64,000 nucleotides of DNA from assembly GCA_016722515.1 (NCBI GenBank), contig JADKJE010000003.1, forward strand, positions 248,001 through 312,000, read 5' to 3'. The notes under the pieces were generated by a model, which did no database searches, was not told where the DNA came from, and saw nothing but the letters and a program-made list of their open reading frames with translations. How positions within the stretch are numbered: the first letter of the stretch is position 1; every line of letters begins with the position of its first letter. A program made the translations under genes and the position numbers. The DNA comes from Alphaproteobacteria bacterium (lineage in GTDB: Bacteria > Pseudomonadota > Alphaproteobacteria > Rickettsiales > JADKJE01). Of the stretch, positions 43,970-53,364 are shown in pieces.

Positions 43970-45010
43970 CTATACGGGGAGATGAGTGTTAACCATCCGG
44001 TGATTGATAAAAATAGCCGTACCAAACAATAATACAGCGCCCATTTGATGAAGGGAAGCTATCGGAATAGAAACAAAAGAAAGCAATGTTGCTATACCGA
44101 GGAGCACTTGACATACCCCAACTATCAAAAGAACCGTAATCGCCTGTTTCAGGACGGGAGTGAGTGGGTATTTTAGCGAAAAAAACCAAAAAAGGCAAAT
44201 ACTTATAAAGGTAACATAGGCAAGAATACGGTGGTTAAATTGTACCAGGGCATGATTTTCAAAGAAATTTTTATAAAAAGGCACCAGTGTATTATATTCT
44301 GGAGGTAGGAAATGATCTCCCATTAATGGGAAGGTATTGTACAGATAACCCGCTTTTAGGCCTGCTACGAAGCCTCCCAAGCCAATTTGAGTAAAGATAA
44401 GGGCTGTAATGATAAAGGATATCAGCCGTAATTTGACAGGGATTAAATCTCGATCGGGAGGATAAGCTTGATCCGTTTGCGAAAGCGAGAGCCATATCAG
44501 CGATGCATAAAGAGAAAACGCAATTAATAAATGGGCGGTCAAACGGTATTGGCTGACATCCACTCGGTTTACCAGGCCACTTTTAACCATGTACCACCCC
44601 ATGGCGCCTTGGAGTGCACCCAGGCATAATACGCCCAGTAATTGCAACATCAGCTTTTTGTTAATGGCCCGAAGGTGAAGAAAATAAACAAATGGGATAA
44701 AGAATACCATAGCGGTCAGTCGACCAATCAGCCGATGAGTCCATTCAAACCAAAAAATCTTTTTGAACTCCGAAAGTGACATGTTTCTGTTTACCAGTTT
44801 AAATTCGGGTGTCTGCTGGTATTCGTTAAAAAGATGGTCCCAGTTGGCCTGGGTAATGGGTGGCATACCACCGGTAATGGGTTTCCATTGTGTAATCGAT
44901 AATCCCGAGTCCGTAAGGCGCGTCACCCCCCCGATCCAGACCATCATGCCTACCATTAATGCACAAAAGAGGAGCCATTTAGCGAGGGAAAGAGATTGTT
45001 GAGGGTGCAT
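43970..45010 (-). CDS. ctaA: Haem A synthase (CtaA/COX15, type 2)
   Basis: Integral membrane enzyme oxidising haem O to haem A for aa3-type oxidases. The 346 residues have about eight hydrophobic helices. Motifs: WIGGVTRLTDSGLSITQWKPITG at the start, FWFEWTHRLIGR with the haem-ligand His, QGAMGWYMVKSGL, LVQFNHRILAY with a second ligand His, and SLHQMGAVLL. Size and motifs fit the alphaproteobacterial COX15-like form. It heads the ctaA-hemA unit. Its presence implies an aerobic haem-copper terminal oxidase in the organism. Confidence 0.96.
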   Translation of the reverse strand: MHPQQSLSLAKWLLFCALMVGMMVWIGGVTRLTDSGLSITQWKPITGGMPPITQANWDHLFNEYQQTPEFKLVNRNMSLSEFKKIFWFEWTHRLIGRLTAMVFFIPFVYFLHLRAINKKLMLQLLGVLCLGALQGAMGWYMVKSGLVNRVDVSQYRLTAHLLIAFSLYASLIWLSLSQTDQAYPPDRDLIPVKLRLISFIITALIFTQIGLGGFVAGLKAGYLYNTFPLMGDHFLPPEYNTLVPFYKNFFENHALVQFNHRILAYVTFISICLFWFFSLKYPLTPVLKQAITVLLIVGVCQVLLGIATLLSFVSIPIASLHQMGAVLLFGTAIFINHRMVNTHLPV

Positions 45011-45166
45011 AATTTTCCATTATAAACCGTTGATGTCTTAAAATCTCTACATCGCTTTTCAAGTAAAGTCAATTTAGGCTGTTGAGATGTATAGGGTTGT
45101 GGTATAATTTCGTTTTATTTAAACGGATAATGCTTCTTCCTCCGCTGTTCTCTGCACTAAAGAGGA

Positions 45167-45177
45167 GGGGGGGGGGG
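45167..45177 (+). repeat. Run of 11 G upstream of mtaB
   Basis: Eleven consecutive G residues (after AAAGAGGA) lie 18 bases before the mtaB start. Such homopolymers are slippage-prone. Here the tract is in the untranslated leader, between the promoter region and the ribosome site AAGG. Confidence 0.85.
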
Positions 45178-45195
45178 CATTTTCTTAAGGAATCT

Positions 45196-46464
45196 ATGAC
45201 ATACCAGGTTATCAATTTTGGCTGCCGCTTAAATAGTTTTGAAGGTGAGGTGATTAAAAAGGCCCTCGGCGGAGCTGCGCCTGCGGGAGAGGTTATTGTT
45301 CTCAATAGCTGTGCCGTTACCCAGGAAGCCGAAAAACAATTACGTCAAACGATCCGTAAAACCCGCCGGCAAAAACCTGATGCATCTATTATAGTGACGG
45401 GATGTGCGGCCCAAATTAATCCTGATTTTTATGCTACCATGCCAGAAGTTGATCATGTGCTTGGTAACATCGAAAAACTAGAATCAGCTTCCTACCAGTC
45501 GCTGCTTCCGCACATAGAGCAGGAATCACGCCCCAAGGCACAGGTTCAAGACATTATGATGATTAAAGAAACGGCTGCCCACCTGGTCAGTAGTTTTGAA
45601 GGAAAAACGCGGGCATTTTTAGAAATCCAGAATGGCTGTAACCACCGTTGCACCTTCTGTATTATTCCCTTTGGCCGCGGCAATAACCGGTCGGTTCCGC
45701 TGGGGGATATTGTTGAGCGTGTACGTGAATTGGTAGCCAATGGCTTTAAAGAGGTGGTTTTAACGGGGGTTGATATTTCGGGTTATGGTGAAGATTTGCC
45801 AGGCCAGCCCACCTTAACAGAAGCCATACGCCGCATTCTTAAATTAGTACCCGAATTATCTCGGTTGAGATTATCGTCGGTCGATGTTGCAGAACTGAGT
45901 GAGGACTTTTTGAGCTTGTTAACCGCTGAACCTAGATTGATGCCGCACTTGCATTTAAGTATTCAAGCTGGCGATGATATGATTCTCAAGCGTATGAAAC
46001 GGCGGCATTTACGCCAGGATGTGTTTGATTTTTGTGCTAAGGCTAAACGGCTTCGCCCTGATATTGTGTTCGGGGCGGATATTATCACAGGCTTTCCTAC
46101 CGAAACCGAAGAGATGTTTCAAAACACGCTGGATCTCGTAGAACAAATAGGCATACCCTATTTACATGTGTTTCCTTACTCGGCGCGTCAAGGAACGCCG
46201 GCAGCAAAAATGCCACAGGTTCCTGTCGCTGATCGTAAAAGCAGGGCGGCCAGGTTGCGTGCGCTAGGAACCACTATTTTTTGTTCTTTCCTTGAAAAGA
46301 AAATCGGAAATACATATGACATTCTGATAGAATCATCCGGCATGGGCAGAACAGAAGATCATGCGGAAATAAAATTAGAGGGTGAGTTTGACGTTGGTTC
46401 TTTAATCAAAGCAACGGTGACTCATTTGGAAGACGGTGTTCTCTATGGGCGCGTTACTGGTTAA
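45196..46464 (+). CDS. mtaB: tRNA t6A37 methylthiotransferase MtaB
   Basis: Radical-SAM enzyme converting t6A to ms2t6A at position 37 of tRNA. 422 residues from the ATG of MTYQVINFGC (45196), with AAGG upstream; the frame continues 5' through the G-run but without homology. The N-terminal cluster Cys residues are Cys10, Cys39 and Cys70. The radical-SAM cluster is Cys148, Cys152 and Cys155 in NGCNHRCTFCIIP. A TRAM-like C-terminus follows. GKTRAFLEIQNGC is typical of MtaB. ftsY follows after 9 bases. Confidence 0.95.
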   Translation: MTYQVINFGCRLNSFEGEVIKKALGGAAPAGEVIVLNSCAVTQEAEKQLRQTIRKTRRQKPDASIIVTGCAAQINPDFYATMPEVDHVLGNIEKLESASYQSLLPHIEQESRPKAQVQDIMMIKETAAHLVSSFEGKTRAFLEIQNGCNHRCTFCIIPFGRGNNRSVPLGDIVERVRELVANGFKEVVLTGVDISGYGEDLPGQPTLTEAIRRILKLVPELSRLRLSSVDVAELSEDFLSLLTAEPRLMPHLHLSIQAGDDMILKRMKRRHLRQDVFDFCAKAKRLRPDIVFGADIITGFPTETEEMFQNTLDLVEQIGIPYLHVFPYSARQGTPAAKMPQVPVADRKSRAARLRALGTTIFCSFLEKKIGNTYDILIESSGMGRTEDHAEIKLEGEFDVGSLIKATVTHLEDGVLYGRVTG

Positions 46465-46473
46465 GGAAAGAGC

Positions 46474-47487
46474 ATGTTTAAATTATTCCACCGCACTAAA
46501 ACCGAGCAGCCGGTTAAAAACAGCACTGTTGAAACATCTGTTCAATTAGACACAACCGAAACAGCCAACGAGCCAGCTGGGTTTTTGAGTAGGCTTAAAT
46601 CAGGCCTTGGTAAATCAGCCGGTAAGTTATCATCGGGTATTGCCGATATTTTCACTAAACGCAAATTAGACAAAGAAGCACTTGATGATTTAGAGGATTT
46701 GCTCATCATTTCCGACATGGGGGTAAAAACGGCCAGCGATATTGTCCAGGCACTGTCTGCAGCAAAATTCGAAAAAGACATCAGTCCTGAAGAAGTGAAG
46801 CATTTTCTGGCAGATAAAATAACCGACCTCTTGACTCCGGTTGCAAAACCACTTCACATTAATCCACAGCATCGTCCGCATGTTGTTCTAGTCGCTGGTG
46901 TTAACGGTAATGGTAAAACAACGACCATTGGTAAACTGGCTTCTTATTACCAGCAGCAAGGTCTATCGGTGATGATGGCTGCCTGCGATACGTTTCGAGC
47001 CGCTGCTGTTGGGCAACTTGAAGTGTGGGCTAATCGAGTAGGATGCCCAATCGTCATGGGAGCAGAAGCTGCAGATCCAGCGAGTGTTGCTTTTCAAGCA
47101 CTTGAAAAAGCTAAACTGGAAGGGATTGATGTTTTACTGGTTGATACAGCTGGCAGGTTACATACTAAGTCCAACCTGATGGAACAATTAGGTAAAATGG
47201 TGCGGGTGATCAAAAAACTCGACGCATCGGCTCCTCATCATACTGTATTAGTACTTGATGCGACCACCGGTCAAAATGCCCACCAGCAAGTCAAAGAATT
47301 CCAATCTGCTATTGCAGTAGATGGGCTCATTGTGACGAAGTTAGATGGCACGGCCAAAGGCGGTGTTGTTGTTTCCCTTGCCAGAGAATTTGGTATTAAT
47401 TTGTATGCCATCGGGGTCGGTGAGGGGATTGATGATTTGCGTCCTTTTGAAGCCCGTGCGTTTGCAGAGAATTTAGTCGGGTTATAA
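46474..47487 (+). CDS. ftsY: Signal recognition particle receptor FtsY
   Basis: SRP-family GTPase docking ribosome-nascent chain-SRP complexes at the inner membrane. The 337 residues are short for FtsY because the acidic N-terminal A domain is reduced to about 45 residues. The N helical bundle and GTPase follow: GVNGNGKTTTIGKLA (G1), DTFRAAAVGQLE, VDTAGRLHTKSNLM, TKLDGTAKGGVV and GVGEGIDDLRPF. All GTPase motifs are intact. Co-transcribed with mtaB. Confidence 0.97.
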   Translation: MFKLFHRTKTEQPVKNSTVETSVQLDTTETANEPAGFLSRLKSGLGKSAGKLSSGIADIFTKRKLDKEALDDLEDLLIISDMGVKTASDIVQALSAAKFEKDISPEEVKHFLADKITDLLTPVAKPLHINPQHRPHVVLVAGVNGNGKTTTIGKLASYYQQQGLSVMMAACDTFRAAAVGQLEVWANRVGCPIVMGAEAADPASVAFQALEKAKLEGIDVLLVDTAGRLHTKSNLMEQLGKMVRVIKKLDASAPHHTVLVLDATTGQNAHQQVKEFQSAIAVDGLIVTKLDGTAKGGVVVSLAREFGINLYAIGVGEGIDDLRPFEARAFAENLVGL

Positions 47488-47762
47488 TCAGTCGAAGACG
47501 GAGTGTGTGGGAACCGCCAATATTCCAAACCTAGGGTGACGCTCGAGCAATCAAACATTATATTGATCCCCTCCAAACTCCTTCCTCTTAACCTGTTAAA
47601 GTAATATGGAGCCGTAGGCGAGTGCTGCTTTAGAAGGTTGGAGACCCAGCATAACACTGATTACGCGACCAGCGCAAATCCATGCACGATCGTTGCTTGT
47701 TTATATTTGCTTAACGTTTATCCTTTAAACAATGGCTGAGGCTTTAATTTTCAGGATGTTTT

Positions 47763-48419
47763 ATGAAATACTCAGCATTACCCGTACTTTTGATATCAAC
47801 ACTCTCTGCTTTATCGGCTTATGCAGCAAGACCAGGTGCTGCCAATTTATATGTAAGTGTCAGCGGAGATGTGTCGGTGGCTAATCAAGAAGATGTATCA
47901 GGATTGACAACGGGTAGTGTCCATTATGATAAAGGTTATGGTGGGAACGTTGCGCTAGGTTTCCGCCCCACGATGTTAAATAACCGTTCAGGTGCTGTAC
48001 GATTTGAAGCAGAAGGTGGTTATCATACGTTCGGTTTGGACAAAGTAAATAATTCTGGATCGGTCAATCCAGATCCCAATGGTCATTTGAATATGACCAC
48101 AGCTATGGGAAATATCTATTATGATATGCGCGCGACTCGGGGGATTACATCGTATGTAGGTGGCGGCCTTGGCTGGGCCCGGTTGAATTTTCCAACCAGC
48201 AATGGTTTGGGTAATACAAGTAGTTCGGATAACAACATGGCTTACCAGGCAATGGCCGGTATTTCGTTTACTCCATCGAGCATGCCACAAACCGATATAA
48301 CGCTTGGCTATCGCTATTTGGGAGTTGCCTCCAGCAAATTCAAAGGAGTGGGGGGTGAAGTGAAACTCGACTCGTTTGTGTCTAGCGGAGTAGAAGCCGG
48401 ATTAAGATACCATTTCTAG
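47763..48419 (+). CDS. Outer-membrane beta-barrel protein
   Basis: A 218-residue precursor with a signal peptide (residues 1-21, ending AYAA). Alternating hydrophobic strands, a GGNVALGFRP turn, VRFEAEGGYHTF, YVGGGLGWARL, QAMAGISFTPS, ITLGYRYLG, and a C-terminal Phe (LRYHF) indicate an eight-strand barrel of the OmpA/Opa or surface-antigen (Msp/P44-like) group. It is probably exposed on the cell surface. The 275-base gap upstream shows no clear promoter. It is convergent with tyrS, with three bases between the stop codons. Confidence 0.85.
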   Translation: MKYSALPVLLISTLSALSAYAARPGAANLYVSVSGDVSVANQEDVSGLTTGSVHYDKGYGGNVALGFRPTMLNNRSGAVRFEAEGGYHTFGLDKVNNSGSVNPDPNGHLNMTTAMGNIYYDMRATRGITSYVGGGLGWARLNFPTSNGLGNTSSSDNNMAYQAMAGISFTPSSMPQTDITLGYRYLGVASSKFKGVGGEVKLDSFVSSGVEAGLRYHF

Positions 48420-48422
48420 ATC

Positions 48423-49670
48423 TTATTCCTGGTTTCGGATCCACTGAACTCTGACATGCTTCTTTTTTCCCGCTGATAATTTAGCAGGGGATTCATGCTG
48501 ACGAAGAAGATCCTTTGTCAGATGAGAAGGATCTGCAATAGCCAGATCATTGATTTTACCACCGCCACCTTCAATCAAACGTCGTGCTTCGCTGCTGGAT
48601 GCAACCAGACCAACCTGTTTAAATAAATGATATGCAGGGAGGTTTAAATCTTCGTCTGTGAGGTCATAGGTAGGAAGATTATCACCAAGTTGGTGTTCTT
48701 CAAATGTTTTACGAGCGGTTTCTTCGGCATGATTGGCGGCATCCCTACCATGGCACAAGGCGGTAGCTTCGGTAGCCAGGCGCTTTTTGGCTTCGTTAAT
48801 ATCGCGATCTTCCAATGCGATAATATCGGCTAGCGGTAATTCGGTGAACAGCCTCAAGAATCGGCCCACATCGCGGTCGTCGGTGTTGCGCCAGAATTGC
48901 CAGTAATCATATGCAGATAATTTATCGTTATCCAGCCAGATCGCCCCTTGAGCTGTTTTGCCCATTTTAGCGCCGCTGGCTGTAGTCAATAAGGGGGTGG
49001 TTAAACCATAGCTTTCGTTTAAGCCAAGGCGACGATTTAATTCTACACCATTGACGATATTACCCCATTGGTCAGAACCGCCAAGCTGCAAACGGCATTG
49101 GTGGCGTTTATTGAGCTCCGCAAAATCATAGGCTTGTAGGAGCATATAATTAAACTCCAGGAAACTTAAATTTTGTTCCCTTTCCAAACGCAGGCGCACG
49201 CTATCAAAGGTGAGCATACGATTGACTGAGAAATGGCTGCCGATATCACGCAGAAAATCGATGTAGCCTAAAGAGCTAAGCCAATCGGCATTATTCACCA
49301 AAATGGCATCATGACCGCTATCACCAAACGTCACAAATTTACTGATAGTGCGTTTAATGCCGGCAATATTAGCAGCGATGATTTCATCGGTCAGTAGTTT
49401 GCGTGATTCATCTTTACCGGATGGGTCGCCTACTTTAGTGGTACCGCCTCCTAGAAGAATGATAGGTTTATGCCCCTGTTTTTGAAAATGGCGCACCATC
49501 ATCAATTGGATCAGGCTACCCACATGCAGTGAATCAGCCGTGCAATCAAAGCCTACATAAAAAGTAACGTTTTCTTTTGCCAAAAGTGCATCAAGGGTTG
49601 CCTCATCGGTTGTTTGGTGGATAAAACCACGATCAAACAAAATATGTAGAATGGGAGAATGAAGTGACAT
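48423..49670 (-). CDS. tyrS: Tyrosyl-tRNA synthetase
   Basis: Class I synthetase charging tRNA-Tyr. The 415 residues are normal. Seen: YVGFDCTADSLHVGSLIQL with the HIGH-equivalent HVGS, GGGTTKVGDPSGKDESR, MLLQAYDFAELN, LGGSDQWGNIVNG, and GAKMGKTAQGAIWLD with the KMSKS-equivalent KMGKT. A C-terminal S4-like RNA-binding domain (SSEARRLIEGGGGKINDL) completes it. Transcribed alone. Confidence 0.97.
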   Translation of the reverse strand: MSLHSPILHILFDRGFIHQTTDEATLDALLAKENVTFYVGFDCTADSLHVGSLIQLMMVRHFQKQGHKPIILLGGGTTKVGDPSGKDESRKLLTDEIIAANIAGIKRTISKFVTFGDSGHDAILVNNADWLSSLGYIDFLRDIGSHFSVNRMLTFDSVRLRLEREQNLSFLEFNYMLLQAYDFAELNKRHQCRLQLGGSDQWGNIVNGVELNRRLGLNESYGLTTPLLTTASGAKMGKTAQGAIWLDNDKLSAYDYWQFWRNTDDRDVGRFLRLFTELPLADIIALEDRDINEAKKRLATEATALCHGRDAANHAEETARKTFEEHQLGDNLPTYDLTDEDLNLPAYHLFKQVGLVASSSEARRLIEGGGGKINDLAIADPSHLTKDLLRQHESPAKLSAGKKKHVRVQWIRNQE

Positions 49671-49715
49671 AAGCTTTTTTTAAATGAAATAAACGATACA
49701 GATTAAATTTAAATG

Positions 49716-49976
49716 TTAGACATTTTCAGGAAGGCATTTATGCGCACCGTCACACAGTGGAGCGGTTTTGGTGTATTTGCATCCGCAAAAGCCAACCAAT
49801 TGATCGTGTTCGGGCGTATAAGCCACAGGCTTAAAGCCGGTATCTTTGTGTGAACCATCACAAAAAGGCTGATTTTGGCTGCGTCCACACGCACACCAAT
49901 GATACAGGTTACCTTTTTGCACATTGATTTTAATTGATTTACGGGTTGCAACAACAGGCTTGGGATCATGAACCAT
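49716..49976 (-). CDS. CDGSH iron-sulphur domain protein, two domains
   Basis: An 86-residue soluble protein. Two mitoNEET-type motifs, each giving three Cys and one His ligands for a [2Fe-2S] cluster: CACGRSQNQPFCDGSH and CGCKYTKTAPLCDGAH. This tandem arrangement corresponds to the MiNT/CISD3 group. Roles suggested for the family include electron or cluster transfer. GAAGGAATGTT precedes the ATG. An overlapping slightly longer frame (49709-49981) is a shadow. Confidence 0.92.
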   Translation of the reverse strand: MVHDPKPVVATRKSIKINVQKGNLYHWCACGRSQNQPFCDGSHKDTGFKPVAYTPEHDQLVGFCGCKYTKTAPLCDGAHKCLPENV

Positions 49977-50075
49977 AACATTCCTTCTTTTTTCTAGTTA
50001 TAACATAAGACGAGGCTAGAAAAAAGTAAGAAAGTGGTTTAGGCTCGTGATCTGATCATTCACAGGAGACGTCTG

Positions 50076-51041
50076 GTGGCCGTTTATACCCGCCTTTCTA
50101 GAAACGATATTACACAATTTCTGGCTCAATATACGCTGGGTGAGCTCCGTGAGTTCCATCCTATCCAAGAGGGGATTGAAAACACGAATTACCTGATCAT
50201 TACCTCTGAGGGGAAATTTATCCTGACTCTTTTTGAGAATCGAGTGAATGAAAAGGATATACCGTTTTTTATTGAACTTAAAAAATACCTGGCTTCTTGC
50301 GGGATTGCTTGTCCTAAACCAATGATAGATCAAGATGGACGCCTGTTTAGCGTATTGGCAAATAAACCTGCCGTGATTGTTAGCTTTCTTCACGGCCGGG
50401 GAGTTGAACATATCGAAGGATTCCATTTGCCGGCGCTTGGAGAACAACTAGCCAACATGCACAATGCCGTTGAGGGATTTCACCAGACTAGACAAAATGA
50501 TCTTTCAATAAAAGGCTGGCAACAGCTTTTTGATAAAATGGCTACCAAGTTAAACCTTGTAGATCCCGCTTTGGAATCGATGATTAACAAGGAGTTGGAC
50601 TTTTTAAATGTATCCTGGGATTTTGATATTCCGCGAGGTGTTATTCACGCTGATTTGTTTCCCGATAATGTTTTTTTTGAAGACGAAACACTCACCGGCG
50701 TTATTGATTTCTATTTTGCGTGTACCGATTATTTTGCTTATGATTTAGCGATCTGTATTAACGCGTGGTGTTTTGACCCAGCCTGGAATTTTAAGCCGAA
50801 TTTTGCGGCTTCTTTGGTGAAAGCCTACCATCGACAACGTCCGCTTTCAGAAACGGAAATCAGTGCGCTGTCGGTGTTGTTGCGTGGTGCTGCAATTCGC
50901 TTTCTGCTCACCCGTTCTTATGATTTTATCAATCAGGTGCCTGGGGCATTGGTCAAAGTTAAAAATCCTCATGAGTATAGTACTAAACTTGCCTTCCACC
51001 AGCAGCATCCGGTAAGCGATTGGCTACCGGTTATGGTCTGA
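50076..51041 (+). CDS. thrB: Homoserine kinase, ThrB type II
   Basis: Phosphorylates homoserine in threonine synthesis. The 321 residues belong to the aminoglycoside-phosphotransferase-like ThrB family (not GHMP). It starts with GTG at 50076, supported by AGGAG 8 bases upstream. Seen: QEGIENTNYLI, KFILTLFENRV, the catalytic loop GVIHADLFPDNVFF, and GVIDFYFACTDYFAYDLAI. The length equals typical alphaproteobacterial ThrB. It is followed by rnhA and mutM in the same direction. Confidence 0.95.
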   Translation: MAVYTRLSRNDITQFLAQYTLGELREFHPIQEGIENTNYLIITSEGKFILTLFENRVNEKDIPFFIELKKYLASCGIACPKPMIDQDGRLFSVLANKPAVIVSFLHGRGVEHIEGFHLPALGEQLANMHNAVEGFHQTRQNDLSIKGWQQLFDKMATKLNLVDPALESMINKELDFLNVSWDFDIPRGVIHADLFPDNVFFEDETLTGVIDFYFACTDYFAYDLAICINAWCFDPAWNFKPNFAASLVKAYHRQRPLSETEISALSVLLRGAAIRFLLTRSYDFINQVPGALVKVKNPHEYSTKLAFHQQHPVSDWLPVMV

Positions 51042-51073
51042 CAATCAATGAAAATAAATGAAGTGAAATACAC

Positions 51074-51520
51074 ATGAGTGAATTAACCAACATTGAAATA
51101 TACACCGATGGTGCTTGTTCTGGAAATCCAGGCCCCGGGGGGTGGGGGGCTATCCTTAAGAAAGGGGATACGCTCAAAGAGCTTAGTGGTGGTGCAGTGA
51201 TGACGACGAATAACCGGATGGAACTTCAGGCAGTTATTGAAGGATTAAAGTCACTGACAAGGCCTTGTCGAGTTGATATTTATACGGATAGCCGTTACGT
51301 ATCCGACGGCGTTGAAAAATGGTTGGTTAACTGGAAGAAGAGGGGGTGGAAATCAGCCAGTGGCGATCCTGTTAAAAACATAGAACAATGGAAAGAACTG
51401 CACGACCTTGTTGAAATGCATACCTGTAAATTTCATTGGGTTAAGGGGCATAATGGACATCCCATGAATGAGCGTGCTGACGAATTGGCGCGAGGTGCAA
51501 TACCCAAAACACCGCGTTAA
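51074..51520 (+). CDS. rnhA: Ribonuclease HI
   Basis: Cleaves RNA in RNA-DNA hybrids. The 148 residues are typical. The catalytic carboxylates are visible: Asp12 in YTDGACSGNPGPGGWG, Glu in NNRMELQAVIEG, Asp in YTDSRYV, and Asp in NERADELA. The His of KGHNGHPMN is also present. It lies 32 bases after thrB and 10 bases before mutM, a common alphaproteobacterial thrB-rnhA order. Confidence 0.97.
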   Translation: MSELTNIEIYTDGACSGNPGPGGWGAILKKGDTLKELSGGAVMTTNNRMELQAVIEGLKSLTRPCRVDIYTDSRYVSDGVEKWLVNWKKRGWKSASGDPVKNIEQWKELHDLVEMHTCKFHWVKGHNGHPMNERADELARGAIPKTPR

Positions 51521-51530
51521 GGAAAAACGT

Positions 51531-52364
51531 ATGCCGGAATTACCCGAAGTTGAAACTATTAAGCAAAATCTAGAGCTGTTGATCATCGGAAAGATCGTGG
51601 CTGAGGTAGTATTACGTCGCCCGGATTTGCGGATTCCTATTCCTAAAGCATTACCCCAAGTGCTTAAAGAGCATCAGGTTATTGCGGTTGAAAGGCGAGC
51701 CAAGTACCTTCTCCTTACCTTTGATCATAACCGTGTGGTGATCTTGCATTTAGGGATGAGCGGCAGGATTCGTTTTGAACGAACATTAAAGAAGGACTTT
51801 CAGACACATGACCATGTGGTGTTTATCTTTACCGATGGTTCGGCGATTGTGTTTAATGATCCGCGCCGTTTTGGTTTGATTGAGTTAACGGCAGTGGATG
51901 TGTTGGGTCAACATCCTTTGTTTAAGCATCTAGGGCCTGAACCACTGCATCTGGATTTTACCGGTGAGTTGCTGTTTGATACGATTCACCAGCGGCATAA
52001 AGCTATTAAATTGGCGTTGATGGATAATCAGGTGGTCGTGGGTGTTGGTAATATTTATGCATCAGAAAGTTTATATCAAGCAGGAATTCATCCGTTGCGA
52101 CCGTGTTCGTCGCTCACCAAAGACGAATGTGAAGCGTTAGTAGCGTGTATCAAGCAAGTGTTGGTACGCGCCATTGATGCGGGTGGTTCAACCTTAAAAG
52201 ATTATTCCCAGGTGAGTGGAGAGTCGGGATATTTTCAGCATCAATTTTTAGTTTATGGCCGTGATAAGGAACCATGCCAACAATGTAACCATATTATTGA
52301 AAAAGAAGTTATTGGTGGGAGATCTTCATTTTTCTGCGTTATATGTCAGCCTGTTAATCGTTAA
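51531..52364 (+). CDS. mutM: Formamidopyrimidine-DNA glycosylase
   Basis: Removes 8-oxoguanine and formamidopyrimidines from DNA and nicks the strand. 277 residues from MPELPEVETI at 51531 (ribosome site AAGGA); the catalytic Pro and Glu directly follow the initiator Met. Also seen: ERRAKYLLL with the conserved Lys, ILHLGMSGRIRF, GNIYASESL, and the C-terminal zinc finger with CQQC and CVIC. Complete. tlyA follows after about 50 bases containing short AAAAGATGAAA direct repeats. Confidence 0.97.
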   Translation: MPELPEVETIKQNLELLIIGKIVAEVVLRRPDLRIPIPKALPQVLKEHQVIAVERRAKYLLLTFDHNRVVILHLGMSGRIRFERTLKKDFQTHDHVVFIFTDGSAIVFNDPRRFGLIELTAVDVLGQHPLFKHLGPEPLHLDFTGELLFDTIHQRHKAIKLALMDNQVVVGVGNIYASESLYQAGIHPLRPCSSLTKDECEALVACIKQVLVRAIDAGGSTLKDYSQVSGESGYFQHQFLVYGRDKEPCQQCNHIIEKEVIGGRSSFFCVICQPVNR

Positions 52365-52413
52365 ATTGAATGTAAAAGATAAATCACAAAAGATGAAATA
52401 TAAAAGATGAAAC

Positions 52414-53166
52414 ATGAAACATAAAAAACGTTTGGATCAACTTCTTGTAGAGCGAGCGTTGGCGAATGATACTAAGCAGGCCCAGGCGCTTATTATGTCG
52501 GGACAGGTTTTGGTGGGAACGCAAAAAACGGATAAGCCGGGTGAGATGGTTTCCGTGGAGGCCGATATCACCATTAAATCGCGTAGAGACCATCCCTATG
52601 TTTCCCGCGGTGGTTTAAAAATTGCTCATGGCCTGGATCATTTTGCGATTGATCCTGCTGGTACCATTGCACTGGATGTGGGATCCAGTACCGGAGGCTT
52701 TACCGATGTCTTATTGAGGCGAGGTGCTACAAAAGTGTATGCTGTGGATGTTGGCTATGGGGAGCTTGATTATCGACTTCGTCAGGATCCACGGGTGGTG
52801 GTACTGGAGCGTACCCATGCCAGGGATGTGAGCAGGGAATTAATACCGGACCCCATTGATATATTAGTCTGTGATGTAAGTTTTATCAGGCTACAGAATG
52901 CGCTTCCAAGGCCATTGGAATTGGTACGGCCTTCAGGCAGGGGGCTTGTACTCATAAAGCCCCAATTTCAACTCCCAAGGGAGCTTATAGGTGAGGGAAT
53001 TGTGACGGATCCAGCCCTTCACACACGTGCATGTGAGGAGGCATCTTCATGGTTTTCAAGCCAAAAAGGCTGGGAAGTCAAAGGGATAACCCCAAGCCCT
53101 ATTTTGGGCGGAGATGGTAATACGGAATTTTTATTATATATAGCAAAAGTTCGCGATAGCGCTTGA
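52414..53166 (+). CDS. tlyA: TlyA family rRNA 2'-O-methyltransferase
   Basis: A 250-residue protein. An N-terminal S4 RNA-binding domain (KRLDQLLVERALA, QAQALIMSGQVLV) joins an FtsJ-like methyltransferase domain: VSRGGLKIAHGLDHF, ALDVGSSTGGFTDVLLRRGA with the SAM loop, and ILVCDVSFIRL. TlyA methylates 16S and/or 23S rRNA 2'-hydroxyls; the older name haemolysin A reflects an early phenotype. In many alphaproteobacteria it lies near dxs, but here it is about 25 kb away. Confidence 0.94.
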   Translation: MKHKKRLDQLLVERALANDTKQAQALIMSGQVLVGTQKTDKPGEMVSVEADITIKSRRDHPYVSRGGLKIAHGLDHFAIDPAGTIALDVGSSTGGFTDVLLRRGATKVYAVDVGYGELDYRLRQDPRVVVLERTHARDVSRELIPDPIDILVCDVSFIRLQNALPRPLELVRPSGRGLVLIKPQFQLPRELIGEGIVTDPALHTRACEEASSWFSSQKGWEVKGITPSPILGGDGNTEFLLYIAKVRDSA

Positions 53167-53364
53167 GATTGATACTAACTATTGCCTGCTAATGTTAATG
53201 ATGCATTAATGATATATAATTTAATTAAATCATTTAATGTTGATGTTTTATTTATTTTAATATATAATAATATTTAAAGCGTATAATTAGTCCCTCTTAA
53301 TATTATATGGAATATTAGTAATTATATGTTATAATATATATTAAATATATTAAAGGTATACAAA
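53167..53364. other. Extremely AT-rich intergenic region
   Basis: About 200 bases dominated by TA, TAA and ATTA runs, far more AT-rich than the rest of the window. It contains many chance -10-like hexamers, so no single promoter can be chosen. It leads into the similarly AT-rich ankyrin-protein gene and marks the left edge of a likely acquired segment. Confidence 0.6.

Noticed and set aside
30874..47670. Similar GCGACTAGCG-like motifs near 30880, 47660 and 55799 as a repeat family
   Set aside because: Only about 10 bases are shared and the flanks differ, so chance is a sufficient explanation.
50016..50447. 143-residue minus-strand frame opposite thrB
   Set aside because: Antisense shadow of the thrB N-terminus, which has clear homology on the plus strand.
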